From the NCBI GenBank assembly GCA_934047225.1, contig OW204012.1, positions 4,526,001 through 4,590,000 of the forward strand: DNA of 64,000 nucleotides, written 5' to 3'. Positions 11,617 to 32,248 of this stretch are shown piece after piece. A program made the translations under genes and the position numbers. The notes beneath the pieces are model-generated. The model was not told the DNA's origin. It saw nothing but the letters and a program-made list of their open reading frames with translations, and ran no database searches. This stretch comes from Ypsolopha sequella. Lineage: Eukaryota; Arthropoda; Insecta; Lepidoptera; Ypsolophidae. The first letter of the stretch is position 1. Each line of letters begins with the position of its first letter.

Positions 11617-12190
11617 ATGTATCAATGCATCAAGTGCGATGAGATCTCGTGCTCTGGAGGTTCCGTATCATAATAACATACCTAATCATAACTTAGTAGA
11701 CTTGAATAAAATTGTAACAAAATTTACAAAACTTTAAATTTACCTTAAAAATTTACGAAACCTGCAAAACTAAGTTGCTCTAGTAATATTATACATAGAA
11801 TTTGAAACCATTAACACTTTGAAAAATACTTTTTTGTGGCCCCATACTTTGTTTCTGCCCAACACAGAGTTCAGAATGGAAAGCCAAAATCGAATTTTGC
11901 GAACTTTTCAGTTGAACAGAAGAATTCATCGACAACTCTTTGCAGCAGAGGTGGAAGAGACGTGTCAGGATCGTAGCAGATATATATAATAGCCACTACC
12001 TAGCCCTCTAGGAGACAGGATCACTCCTCACGGATATGTTTTTAAGTACAAATGTATCGTCTTTTCCCAAATTTATGTACTTTTTTACTCCTAGCGTCTG
12101 TACGGTAACGCCGCTACCTAGCTAAGCTACAAAAACAGAGAGCGAAAAATTCCGATTTTCGACTCAAACAAAAAGCAAGGCAGGTGTCCT
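11617..12190. other. upstream flank of the linker-histone gene
   Basis: No gene. The GTCAGGATCGTAGCAGAT motif at about 11967 recurs near 25366 in an intron, so part of this flank is a dispersed repeat. The only promoter-like motif seen close to the gene is TATAAA at 12192-12197, which overlaps the first ATG. Confidence 0.4.
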
Positions 12191-12196
12191 CTATAA

Positions 12197-12874
12197 ATGT
12201 CGTTGGACGAATCTTTCGTCATGTCCTCAGCCTTATCCAAGAAGAAAACTACGAAGAAACCAGCACAAGACAGTCCAACATCAGAACTCTTATCCAACGA
12301 AGAAAAGAGGCCCACCACAAAAGTGATGATTAGCAATGCTTTAACAGACTTGAATACCAGAAAAGGCGTTTCCCTCTACGCTATCAAAAAATATATGGAA
12401 GATAACTACCAAGTCAATACAGAGAAATCTAACAATTTAATTAAAAAGACCATAAAAGCTGGAGTGGAGAATGGCTCAATAATCCAAATCAAAGGCATCG
12501 GCGCTTCAGGATCATTCAAGCTGGCAGTTGTTAAACCGCAAAAGAAGAAAAACGAGGACAAAAAAGAAAAATCAAATGCAGTTGAAAAGCCTGCAAAAAA
12601 GAAGGCAACGGAAGAGAAGATAAAGAAGCCACAGAAAAAAGAAGCTGAGAAGGCAACAAAGACGAAAGTAGGGCAGAAAATGCAGAAACAGACCAAATCA
12701 AAGGCCGCACCAGCGGAAAAACGTGTCATTAAAACAAAGATGGTAAAATCGAAGATGACAAAGGTCACCTCGAAAGATACGGGAACGCCGACAAAGAAAT
12801 TAATAGCTACCATGAAAAGGAAAAGTGTTGGGTCGATTATAAAACCGCCAAAAATGAAGCCTAGAAAAGTGTGA
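12197..12874 (+). CDS. linker histone H1/H5-family protein (intronless, divergent)
   Basis: A single 225-codon open frame. Residues about 38-112 form the H15 winged-helix domain that binds the nucleosome dyad: 'TTKVMISNALTDLNTRKGVS', 'LYAIKKYMEDNYQV', 'NLIKKTIKAGVENGSIIQIK' and the closing 'GASGSFKLA'. Residues 113-225 are a Lys/Ala/Thr-rich basic tail that would bind linker DNA. The short N-terminal arm has 'SKKKTTKKP'. The protein should act in the nucleus in chromatin compaction. The length suits an H1, but the domain is diverged, the gene stands alone and no histone 3' stem-loop follows, which suggests a replacement or germline-type variant (inference). An in-frame ATG at 12221 is an alternative start. 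TATAAA at 12192 overlaps the first ATG and makes the true start uncertain. Domain identity is secure; the subtype is not. Confidence 0.85.
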   Translation: MSLDESFVMSSALSKKKTTKKPAQDSPTSELLSNEEKRPTTKVMISNALTDLNTRKGVSLYAIKKYMEDNYQVNTEKSNNLIKKTIKAGVENGSIIQIKGIGASGSFKLAVVKPQKKKNEDKKEKSNAVEKPAKKKATEEKIKKPQKKEAEKATKTKVGQKMQKQTKSKAAPAEKRVIKTKMVKSKMTKVTSKDTGTPTKKLIATMKRKSVGSIIKPPKMKPRKV

Positions 12875-12932
12875 TTTCGTTTTGTTGTTTTTTAACTATT
12901 GCTGATTTTTGTGTGATATTAATAGTTTACTA

Positions 12933-13076
12933 AAGCCGATTCTGAAGGCTTTAATTTTAGTTTTAGTGCTGTCAAAACTTTAATTTTTCCAAAGTAATTT
13001 AGCTTCTGTTCGTTACACTTATGAGATATTTTGCAATGAAGAAAATTAAACAAATTAAAGCCTTCAGAATCGGCTT
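12933..13076. mobile_element. TA-flanked foldback MITE, copy 1 of 4
   Basis: Inverted ends AAGCCGATTCTGAAGGCTTT and complement, with TA on both sides. It lies about 60 bp past the histone stop, inside the likely 3' UTR. Relatives are at 39347-39501, 39839-40001 and 40078-40235. Confidence 0.7.
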
Positions 13077-13240
13077 TAGTGTACTTATATATTTTAATGA
13101 TTAATACTAAGAATTTCAGACATGTAAAATAAGTGAAGGAATAATATTTGATTGACAACCCTTACGTGTTTTTTTTTTCACGACCGGAATGGTAAATAAA
13201 TAAAATAATACACGAACATTATCGTCACGCAGACTAATTG

Positions 13241-13600
13241 TTTTTAGTGTTTCGTACCCAAAGGACAAATAGAGCCCTAGCTGTCCGTCTGTCTGTCTAT
13301 CTGTCCGTATGTCACGGGTCTCTAGCTCTTAGACGGAATGAGATAGAAATCTGAAATTTTTATATGTTGTTTAAAATGTTGAACCAAAACCGAATTTTGA
13401 GTTTAAAATGTAATTATATTATTTCTCATACATGAAAATGGAGTCGATAAAAAATTTTTTTCTTACCCTAGCATGTGGGGTGTCATTGTTTAGAGCTCAT
13501 AAAGTAGAGTATAATCATATTTTTAATCTTAAAAAATAAAGAAATAGGGCTATCAAAGTTGCTATTTTTAGACCATTTTTGTTACGGGGTCTATCTCAAA
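13241..13600 (-). repeat. left arm of a long inverted repeat pair (partner 17530-18090)
   Basis: Shared with the right arm in reverse complement: GTCTGTCTGTCTAT runs, TCTCTAGCTCTTAGACGGAA, TGAGATAGAAATCTGAAATTT, and AGACCATTTTTGTTA. The arms enclose the two short repeats and the DD41D mariner. They may be two independent copies of one family or the ends of a large element. Confidence 0.5.
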
Positions 13601-14035
13601 GGCCAAAGCAGTTAGGAATTTGAAATTTACGTATATTATGTACCGAAATGCTGTATTTAAACAATAAATATTAAAAACGCCGATTTATAATGTAGTTTTA
13701 GGGTCACGTCCCCGAATACTCGACCAACATAATTTTGCAGTTTTATGTCTGACAGAATTACTTAGAGCATTACCTAAAATTAAATCAATATCTAGTTTGA
13801 AATAATTGGTCATATGTACGGAACCCTTAAAGAGCGAGGCTCGTCTCTCAATTGGCCGGTTTTTTATTCCACACTCTGTTTTGCTAAGCTGTACCTTTTC
13901 CTCCTCAAGCGTTTTCACACAAACAACGTCTCATAAAATATAGTTCCTACTTTTGCCATGTTCTCTGTCAAGACGTGATTGGATAAAACGAAATTGTACC
14001 TATATCTATGGATTGGATCAATTGGATGACCTAAT

Positions 14036-14304
14036 CAGCGGGCCTATTATGTATCTCGAGTTGCCAACTGCCCCCCTATTGTGTATCTTTAGTTGCCAAC
14101 TGCACGAGGTGCCTATCATCAAAAACATAGCTAAAAACTGAAATTTCAAAATTGCCTTTAGTGGGTATTGAACTATTTACGAACTGTGTCGTCACTTCAA
14201 GTGCGAACATATCCTTAGGTAATCGGAATTCGATAGTATATCTATGTTTTTGATGATAGACACCCAGTCCAGAAGGCAACTAGAGATACATAATAGGCCC
14301 GCTG
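14036..14304. mobile_element. foldback MITE with composite terminal repeats
   Basis: The outer arms CAGCGGGCCTATTATGTATC (14036-14055) and its complement (14285-14304) flank an inner pair of CTATCATCAAAAACATA sequences. The unit 'AGTTGGCAACTAAAGATACA' recurs several times in and beside it. The core (about 14104-14280) matches the element at 18648-18840 in inverse orientation. Confidence 0.6.
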
Positions 14305-14639
14305 GACTGTTCAGTTCAGTTGGCAACCAAAGATACAGAATAGGCTGCATTGCTACATTTGCTACCAACATAACGGCACTGCAACTATTTTATGAAACGC
14401 AATACCCAGTGCTCTGCTTATTTTATTGACTGCGCAATGTTTCGTGACGGTGCAGAGAAGCGCCAACCACGAAGCTGCGGCGTAGCTCATATGGAGCCCA
14501 AATTGAATTTGCGTGCCGCGAAGCCGAACACACCTGTGTTCTCCCGCCTGCACTACAGAGGATATCGCGGAGTACGTGCGCCAAAAGCTGGGGTACCCGC
14601 CGAGGGTGTGGTTGCTGATGGAGTCGCGCGCAACGTCAA

Positions 14640-15060
14640 TTTTAAGGGGGTATATCGTCAAAATCGACACTTTTTGAAATCTGCTGTTCAAAAGAAGTCT
14701 CAAGTTAAATAAATTTGTATAACAATTTTGGAACCTTTTTCTAGATTGTGGACTATCAGAAACGTGATTGGAGGAATTTCACTCGATAGAAATAATTATC
14801 TAAATGAGGTCTAAATTTACACTTTTTTTGAAATTCTGACGAATTGGGACAGCATGCAGACTTCAAAAATGTTTACTTAGATGGGTTTTAACAATATCTA
14901 AATTACTGGTTATGGAAATTTTCATAGCTATTTTAGTTAATTTTGTATTAATTTAAAACCGAATATTTGTCAATTTTCCCCGATTCCGTCCCTCTCGCAC
15001 GGTGGGTCTTTCCACCTGGAGTAACGGGGACCTTTGCACGGACGATATATCACCTTAAAG
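14640..15060 (+). repeat. dispersed repeat family, other copies 17126-17460 and 53490-53620
   Basis: Shared order of blocks: AACGTGATTGGAGGAATTT, CACTCGATA, ACCGAATATTTG, then CCGATTCCGTCCCTCTCGCA and GGAGTAACGGGGAC. The 17126 copy is in direct orientation and begins where the mariner element stops. No coding content recognised. Confidence 0.5.
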
Positions 15061-15184
15061 CGTTCGTGGTTGGAGTGCCGGACTGTTTTCTGCAGGTCGT
15101 CATGGAGGTATACTTTTGGCCGCAGGGCGTGGTGTTCCGTCGCTTTCGTGGACAAGTGCCACAATACAGCACAAAGACATACTG

Positions 15185-15327
15185 TGTTACTACAAAAGGG
15201 TGTTTAAGCGATGTTTAACTTTTGACAGTGTTTAAATCTGTTGCTGTCACTTTTTTACAATATGAAAGAAAAGGTGACAACAACAGATTTAAACACTGTC
15301 TAAAGTTAAACACCGTTTTGTAGTAAC
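15185..15327. repeat. hairpin (MITE-like)
   Basis: GTTACTACAAAAGGGTGTTT pairs with AACACCGTTTTGTAGTAAC, and GACAGTGTTTAAATCTGTTG pairs with CAACAGATTTAAACACTGTC. The spacer is short. The whole is about 143 bp. Confidence 0.6.
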
Positions 15328-15797
15328 ACCTATAGTGCATAAGTGAAGTGACACTAACATAGCATAAATCTCTAGAGTCTGTCAAGCGAGTTATGGCAAC
15401 GCACTTTTGGTGGGGAAAAATGAAATCGACAGTTGCACCACTGAAGTATACTCTGTTACCCCAAAATTAACAATCTTGATATTTATGTAAGTTGACTTTA
15501 CCGATATCCAAATTTATACTGGTGGCTTTGTAGAATGTCGGTATAAAGCGAAGAAATCGACTCATGACCCTTTCTGTGAAAAACAAAGTATCAAAGTCTA
15601 AAGTTAAGTCAAGTGTCGAATTTGGCTAGATTACGGGTCATTGCTGTTTTAAAAAACAAGAGAAAAAAAAACAACACATATTTTATTTTTTTAAACAAAA
15701 AACAAGTTTCTTTAAGGTTGATGCGACCGATCACGGTGCCTAACGTTTTTCGTTTTTCTAAAAAAAAAATTACCTTCTAGAAAATAATAACCAAATA

Positions 15798-17124
15798 CTG
15801 GGTGGCGCAAAAGTAATGACCCTATTTCGTTTAGCTACAACAACTTTTCTACATTAAAAAACTGTAATAAGTTTTTTCAATACTATATATTTGGCTATCA
15901 AATTTCGTCCCATCAAGATTTAAAGATGATGTCTTTTAAATGGTAACCTCTGGAGTTGATGCACATTTGAGCCCTATTTATGACATTTTCCGTAACTTGT
16001 CGCAACACTTCCGGTGATATGTTCCTTATTTCTCGATGAATATTTTCTTTTAGGGCTGCGAGAGACTGTGGCTTATTCACATCCACCACAGATTTCAAAT
16101 AACCCCAAAGAAAGAAGTCTGGACTTGTCAGATCGGGCGATCTTGCAGGCCAATGCAAATCCCCAAAACGGGAGATGACACGGCCTGGAAAGGTGTCCCT
16201 CACTAAGTCGATAGTGTCGCGTGCTGTGTGTGCCGTGGCGCCGTCTTGTTGGAGCCAGATGTGCTCCATCCCCAATTCATCCAAACTGGGTATCAGAAAC
16301 TCCCGTACCATGGTTCTGTAGCGCTCGCCAGTTACAGATACCGCATTGCTTGCAGTGTCTTCGAAAAAATATGGTCCGATCACTCTTTCGGCACAGACGC
16401 CACACCACACAGTAACTTTTAATGGGTGTAAAGGTGTTTCTTGAATAATACGCGGATTTTCAGGACCCCAGAAGCGAGTAGTTTGCTTATTAACATGTCC
16501 CGAGAGATGAAAATGCGCTTCGTCGCTCATAAGCAATTTTGAAGGAAAATCATCCTCTTCAAGGTTGAGATTGATGACGCGCTGGCTGTACTCTAGACGA
16601 GCCCGGTGGTCAGCAGGCAGCAGCTGGTGAGTCATCTGAGTTTTATACGGAAACATCTACAAGTCTTCCACCAAAATACGCTGCAAAGTCCGCCTATAAA
16701 TGCCCAATTGCGTGGCACGTCGCCTCGTTGATGTTTCTGGACACTCTTCCACGTCTTCGCACACAGCATCGATATTTTCGGCTGAACGGCCAGTTCTTGG
16801 TCTGCCAGACTTAGGTATATCCAATGTTGAGCCAGTTTTTTTGAGGCGTTTGGCAACGCGTCGAAAAGTGCGACCAACCGGTTCCGGCCGGGCGTTGGGG
16901 AAATCGTCGACGGAACTCACGTTGTGTTTTTATCACTGATAAATTATTCCGTAAAAACATTGACACTATTATTCCACGTTCTTGGGGAGTAAAACGATCC
17001 ATGTTTATTTCTGGTGTATTTTATATTTGTTTACTACACAATTTTTTATTTCAAGAACACAGGAGACGCCATTTAAAAAAAATATAAGTATTTTCTATAG
17101 TGTCAGTACTTTTGGGTGAATGTT
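15798..17124 (-). mobile_element. mariner-family transposon, DD41D type, nearly full length
   Basis: The ends are imperfect inverted repeats about 25 bp long (shared core CAAAAGTA.TGAC), bounded by TA at 15796-15797 and 17125-17126. The length of 1327 bp is normal for mariner. The transposase is on the minus strand (15913-17002). The outermost 6-7 bp of the two ends no longer match. Confidence 0.8.
15913..17002 (-). pseudogene. mariner transposase, one frameshift and one in-frame stop
   Basis: It starts at 17002 with 'MDRFTPQERGIIVSMFL', the usual N-terminus of this mariner group. A frameshift near 16890-16910 moves the reading into a second frame carrying the second HTH region ('SGRPRTGRSAENIDAV', 'TRRRATQLGIYRRTLQRIL'). 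A TAG at 16659-16657 then interrupts it in frame, just before 'MFPYKTQ'. The catalytic domain is open to 15913: first Asp in 'SDEAHFHLSG', second in 'LQQDGATAHTA', third in 'LTSPDFFLWG'. I count 41 residues between the second and third Asp, which matches the DD41D (rosa-like) clade. The catalytic triad is intact, so the copy is recently dead. Confidence 0.8.
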
Positions 17125-17125
17125 T

Positions 17126-17460
17126 ATTGAGTATTTGATTAAGATTTTCACTGAAGGAAAACGCGATTGGATGAAATTTTCTCGATATAATTTAATTCCG
17201 AAAAGACCTCTAAATTGTTTTATTTTTTCCTGTAATTCTGAAATCCTAACTAATTTCATTGTGAAATTGCATTCAAAATGTGGATATTATGTATTTGTAG
17301 TCTCCTTGAAAATCTTTTTGACAAAATAGCTCAGTACATTTTATATTAATAAAAAACCGACTTTTTGCTACTTTTCCACGAATCCGTCCCACTTGCACTG
17401 AGGGTTTTTTCGCATATGGAGTAATAGGGACGCTAAAACTTTTACGTATCGCCTTAATGA
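17126..17460 (+). repeat. second copy of the 14640-15060 repeat family
   Basis: Matching blocks are AACGCGATTGGATGAAATTT, TCTCGATA, ACCGACTTTTTG, AATCCGTCCCACTTGCAC and GGAGTAATAGGGACG. The mariner insertion at 15798-17124 may have landed in or beside this copy. Confidence 0.5.
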
Positions 17461-17529
17461 CTGTTTTTATAATACAGCATTATGGCACATAATATTACAG
17501 AAATTACATACTCCAAACTACTTTGGTCT

Positions 17530-18090
17530 TCGAGCCCCCCCATAACAAAAATGGTCTAAAAATGACAACTTTGACAGCACCCCATTTCTTTATTTTTGAA
17601 GATAAAAAAATAAGAATATACATTTATACTCAACTCAATGAGTTCTAGACAATAATGACACCCTACATGCTAGAGAAAAAAATATATTGGTCCATTTTCA
17701 TGTTTGAGAATTAATGTTTTAATTTTTATTTTTTTTTTCTTTTATTTTAAGATGTACATACCTAGCATTGGTTAATTTTGTTATTAGTTATCTTTCGTGA
17801 TAATTAAATAAACTGAAATGTGGTTAAAAAAAAAAGAATAAGGCCTCAGAAAAACATTTTAATTACATTTTTAATTCGATATTCAGTTTTAGGTTAACAT
17901 TTTACACCACATATCAAAATTTCAGTTCTCTATCTCATTCCGTCTAAGAGCTAGAGACTCTTGACATACGGACGGACAGACAGACAGACAGACAGACAGA
18001 TGGACGGACAGCAGAGTGACATTAATAGGACTCCGTTACTTTATATTCTCTGACTCCGTATTGCTCTTTGGGTACGGAACTCTAAAAAAA
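17530..18090 (+). repeat. right arm of the long inverted repeat pair
   Basis: Reverse-complement partner of 13241-13600, longer at its inner part. It ends with a GACAGACAGACAGACAGA run and GGGTACGGAACTCTAAAAA, the terminal motif of the interspersed repeat described at 3739-4039. Confidence 0.5.
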
Positions 18091-18189
18091 CAAGTGACTG
18101 AAGTTTGTCATGTCATGTCAAGGAAAGTTTTAAAAGTGGTTAAGAACATTGAGAGAAGAATTATTGAAGGATAATCACTATCACTATCT

Positions 18190-18340
18190 ACTATAAAATA
18201 ACGTCGCTTCCCGCTGTCTGTCTATCCCTATGTATGCTTAGATCTTTAAAACTACGCAACGGATTTTGATGCGGTTTATTTTAATAGATAGTGATTCAAG
18301 AAGAAGGTTTATATGTACAATAACTTCGCGGAATGGCAGG
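18190..18340 (+). repeat. interspersed repeat fragment
   Basis: It contains CTTTAAAACTACGCAACGGA followed by TTTTGATGCGG, a motif common in lepidopteran intergenic DNA. Only a fragment is present. Confidence 0.35.
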
Positions 18341-18489
18341 GTTGGCGAGGGTGAGTTTACTCATCCAGTTATATAGGCGCTAATTGAGTGACTCATTGAT
18401 AGTATATATACCAACTTTCAGCCTAATCGGATCATTAGCATTTGAGTTATCAACGAGTAAACAAGTCAATAGGGAAGAAACTAGCCACT

Positions 18490-19680
18490 ATGGAGAAAAT
18501 TTAATATCGCGGTTTCTCACCAAACACGTCAAACCATTTTTCAAGAGATGTTAGCTATTTATGGGACTCCGCTCCTGGGAAAACCATGATTTATAAATGG
18601 CACGCCCTTTTTAATCAAGGGAGGGACTCTATTGAAGACGACACTGGGTGTCTATCATCAAAAACATAGATATACTATCGAATTACGATTGTCTAAGGAT
18701 ATGTTCACACTTGTAGTGACGACACAGTTCGTAAATAGTTCAATATTCACTAAAGGCAATTTTGAAAGTTTAGTTTTTAGCTATGATTTTGATGATAGGC
18801 ACTTAGTCCAGTTGGCAACTAAAGATACAGAATAGGGGGGCTGGACGGCCGAAGACGGTTACCACGCCAGAAATAATCAAAAAAGTTGAAAAACTTGTAT
18901 TAGAAGATGCCCGGCTAAAGAAAAAACAGCTTGCAGCATTAGTTGGAGTATCAGAAGCAACCGTTTTAAACGTCCTACATCAACACCTTGGCATGGCTAA
19001 AGTATGTGCAAGATGGGTTCCGAGAATGCTTTCTACGCATCAAAAACGCGAGCGCATCGAAAGTTGTCGCGAGTTTTAGGACCGCTGTGGAGAGCAAAAT
19101 AGGAAGTTATGGCCCAAATTGTAACTGGCGATGAAACTTGGGTTCACCATTATGAACCTGAGTCAAAGCAAGAGTCGATGCAGCCCAAGAAGTATAAGGT
19201 GTTTCAATCAGCCGGAAAGATCATGGCGACGATCTTTTGGGATACAGAGGGTATCCTTTTGATTGATTATAAGTAACGGGTGTTTCCATAACGGGAGAAT
19301 ACGCTTCTTTACTAGATCAATTAAAAGAAGCTAAAAGAAAAAGAAAATTAAAAGAAAAAAGGCGAGAAAAGCTTACAAAAGGCGTGCTCCTGTTGCACGA
19401 CAATGCGCCCCTGCACACAAGCCATGTTGTGACGGCTGCCATTCACCGGTGCGGTTTTGAACAACTGCGTCACCCACCCTACAGCCCAGACCTGGCCCCA
19501 AGCGACTATTATTTGTTTGCAAATAAATGAATGAAGAATGAATGAAGAAAGCACCGCGTGGAAAAAAAATTGAAAACGATGATGAAGTGAAGTCGGCAAT
19601 TTTGGCCTATTTTGACGCCCAAGACAAATCTTTTTTTTGTCGACGGTATAATAAATGTATTAGGGTTAAGGGAGAATAAC
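18490..19680 (+). pseudogene. mariner transposase (DD34D), decayed and split by a MITE
   Basis: Pieces in several frames follow the order of a classical mariner transposase. 'MEKI' comes at 18490, then a stop. 'KWHALFNQGRDSIEDD' precedes a MITE at 18648-18840. After the MITE come 'GRPKTVTTPE', 'KLVLEDARLKKKQLAALVGV', 'HQHLGMAKVCARWVPRML', 'TGDETWVHHYEPESK' (first Asp), 'LLHDNAPLHTSHVV' (second Asp) and 'HPPYSPDLAPSDYYLF' (third Asp). There are 34 residues between the last two, the DD34D signature. Many stops and frameshifts show an old copy. Terminal repeats were not located. Confidence 0.8.
18648..18840 (+). mobile_element. MITE inserted inside the DD34D mariner pseudogene
   Basis: It starts GTGTCTATCATCAAAAACAT and ends with an inverted TGATGATAGGCAC block plus AAGATACAGAATAGGGGGG. 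CTGG lies on both sides (18644-18647 and 18841-18844). It interrupts the transposase between 'IEDD' and 'GRPK', so it is younger than the mariner. The inverse copy is in 14036-14304. Confidence 0.65.
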
Positions 19681-20042
19681 ATTGAAAAGGAAAAATAGTT
19701 TAATATTTCATTTCATTATCCTTCCCCGCCTTTCTGCGAAATTATTCACCTCTTAGAGTAAAACTACCGCGTGATGGTTATGTTTTGCGTTTTCGATCGG
19801 TTTATCAAAGATTTTCCGATTTCTCGCGGCTTTTGGTGTGCAATTAACACTCCTTAGATTTTATTTTATGTGCAATATTTTTATATGGTGTATTGCTTCA
19901 AGAAAAAAACTGTTGAATTCTTATAAGTTCGTTCGAAAAGATGGTGTCTTTACATCTGTGTTTTCTCGCTAGTGAGGTGAAAAGTTGTATGTGTCACACG
20001 AGAGCAAATTTATTCTGTTTCTTGTGCCTTTGAATCCCTCAC

Positions 20043-20170
20043 CACGCTCAGGATTCTAACTTGAGTCTTCGCTTGCTCGGGATTCAAACTCGGAATTTGC
20101 AACAAAAAAAATGTTTGCTCTCTTGTTGCACAAATAACTATTTTTTATAGATATATCCTTACTATTATCT
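20043..20170 (-). repeat. dispersed repeat, partner of 1076-1192
   Basis: It contains GCTTGCTCGGGATTCAAACT and CTCTTGTTGCACAAATAACT, the complement of the 1.1 kb copy. Confidence 0.5.
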
Positions 20171-20431
20171 ACAATATGAAATTCAAAAAACGTAGAATTT
20201 CTACACACCCTTGTGTTAATGTGCATGTGTATAGCTAGTGATGCAAGTTAGGACAAAATTCGGAAAAGTCTAGTTGATCTCAGTGCACAAACTAAATAAT
20301 AAAATATGTCCTGCGATAGGCAGAGATATGGGTTTACACTTAAAATATCGAAAAGACAAAGACAAAACGCTTAAAATAAGGTTAGTCCTGTCAAATTAGT
20401 TAAATTGTGTTTAGCCGAATCGACACCACAA

Positions 20432-20603
20432 ATTAACATTAAGTATATCATTGCAGTATAGAAACGCAGAAAGAAAAGTAAATCTGGATGTGAGGAGCTC
20501 TGAGCGAGAGTCCCGGGTTTGAATCCCGGTTCAGAGCTCCTCACATCCAGATTTACTTTTTTTTTTTGCGTTTCTATACTGCAATGATATAAGTAATGTT
20601 AAT
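20432..20603. repeat. palindromic SINE fragment with tRNA-like B box
   Basis: A near-perfect foldback. ATTAACATTAAGTATATCAT at the left pairs with ATGATATAAGTAATGTTAAT at the right, and CGCAG...TCTGGATGTGAGGAGCTC is mirrored by GAGCTCCTCACATCCAGA. The loop holds GGGTTTGAATCCCGGTTC, a B-box-like sequence. The right half matches the tail of the SINE at 60279-60404. Confidence 0.65.
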
Positions 20604-21470
20604 CTAGTTCAGTACATTTTGTATGAGAAATTGTGGTTCCTCTCGTAAACCGCTAGGGGCGCTGTGCAATTTCTCATATAAATATTTTACGCATATAGAC
20701 AGTTAATTATTTAACGTGTATCGAGTGCAAAACCAAGGGGTTAAAAAATATATTTTGATCTTATTTTGAAACAAAAAAATGTTTCGTGGCTCTAAATACA
20801 TAAATAACAAACCAAAGTATCTATTAAGCTTAATTCCTTTATGTTTTGGTTTTGTACTTAACGATCATTGGTCGATCAATGATCAGTGATCACTGATAAA
20901 TAACAAGCAAAAAAAAAAATTTCACCCGGTAGACCCAGAAAAAACTAAAACAAAAAATTACTATAGGAAATGCCATAAAATGGAGGTTCATTTTGTTCTT
21001 GGTCTAAGGATAGGCCTAAATGAATGAGTAATGAACTCTTTATACTCTATACTATATGAATGTAATCAGTACGACATTTTTATTGATATCAGTTGAGTAG
21101 ATGATTATGTCGATATGAACTTTACCACAAACAATTTAGAGTACTTTATTATCTACCAAGACGACAAAAGTGACTTTATACAAATCGGATCGCAAAAAGT
21201 CAGTATAGATGTCTCCTTCATACAAATAAGAAATTTTTCCAAGAGTAAAAGAGACAAAAAGTAATATATCATATTGGTTAGAGTTGGCAACTAGACATTG
21301 GGGTCATGGAACGCGTTTGAATTTCGAAATGCGATCCATCCAATGCGAAACGTTTTCAAAAGCAACAAAGCCATTGGCTAGGCCTTCCCTGTACCAATAT
21401 TCGCTCTTTTTCTGTTTAATCGATACTTCCTTGTGAAGTTTTGTATGAAACGGAGACTAAACGGTCGCTT
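20604..21470. other. intergenic, nothing recognised
   Basis: AT-rich DNA between the SINE palindrome and the polyhomeotic-like gene. No coding signal was seen on either strand. Confidence 0.4.
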
Positions 21471-21649
21471 TCTGTTCATCGCTGACATTTCCTTGGTAGA
21501 GGGTTCTATTTTCTGTTGCCTGGCCTTTCGTATTATTCGTTCCGCCATTTCGATACGAAAGATGTCGGGGACTGCAGTTCTTGCTGCGTTTTATTACGTT
21601 TAAAGAAGTATTTTGTTGTTTTGCTGCTGATTTTCACGTGACAGCTAAC

Positions 21650-31918
<10,269 letters not shown>

Positions 31919-32132
31919 GGCAAAATATTTAATATTTTGTAAAGTAATTTGTAAAAAGAATCCGAACTGTGTTCAAAAAATTTTATCTGTACAGGTAGGT
32001 AGGTATTTAATTGTTATTCATGTAATTAATTATTTTTAATTTTTACATTCTTTCATAAAATATATTTTCTTATTCTGTAACTATAAAATGTAAGAAATTA
32101 AAAGCTGAACAAAATTTCATTTCATTTCATTC

Positions 32133-32138
32133 AATAAA
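32133..32138 (+). terminator. polyadenylation signal AATAAA for the polyhomeotic-like gene
   Basis: AATAAA 215 bp past the stop codon, in an A-rich stretch. A second AATAAA follows near 32156. Both lie before the stop codon of the converging galectin gene at 32249. Confidence 0.5.
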
Positions 32139-32248
32139 ATACAAAAAAGCTCTCTCAATAAAGTATAATAAATAAAAGATTTAAACAGACCACAAAAATA
32201 AACAAGGCACAAAAGATCAACATTTCACAAGAAACCAAAACACAAACA

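Noticed and set aside
12406..12813. 135-codon minus-strand frame rich in Phe and Val
   Set aside because: Antisense of the Lys-rich histone tail, a composition artefact.
14362..14712. Overlapping 106- and 113-codon frames on opposite strands
   Set aside because: They lie in a composite repeat region. Neither resembles a protein family.
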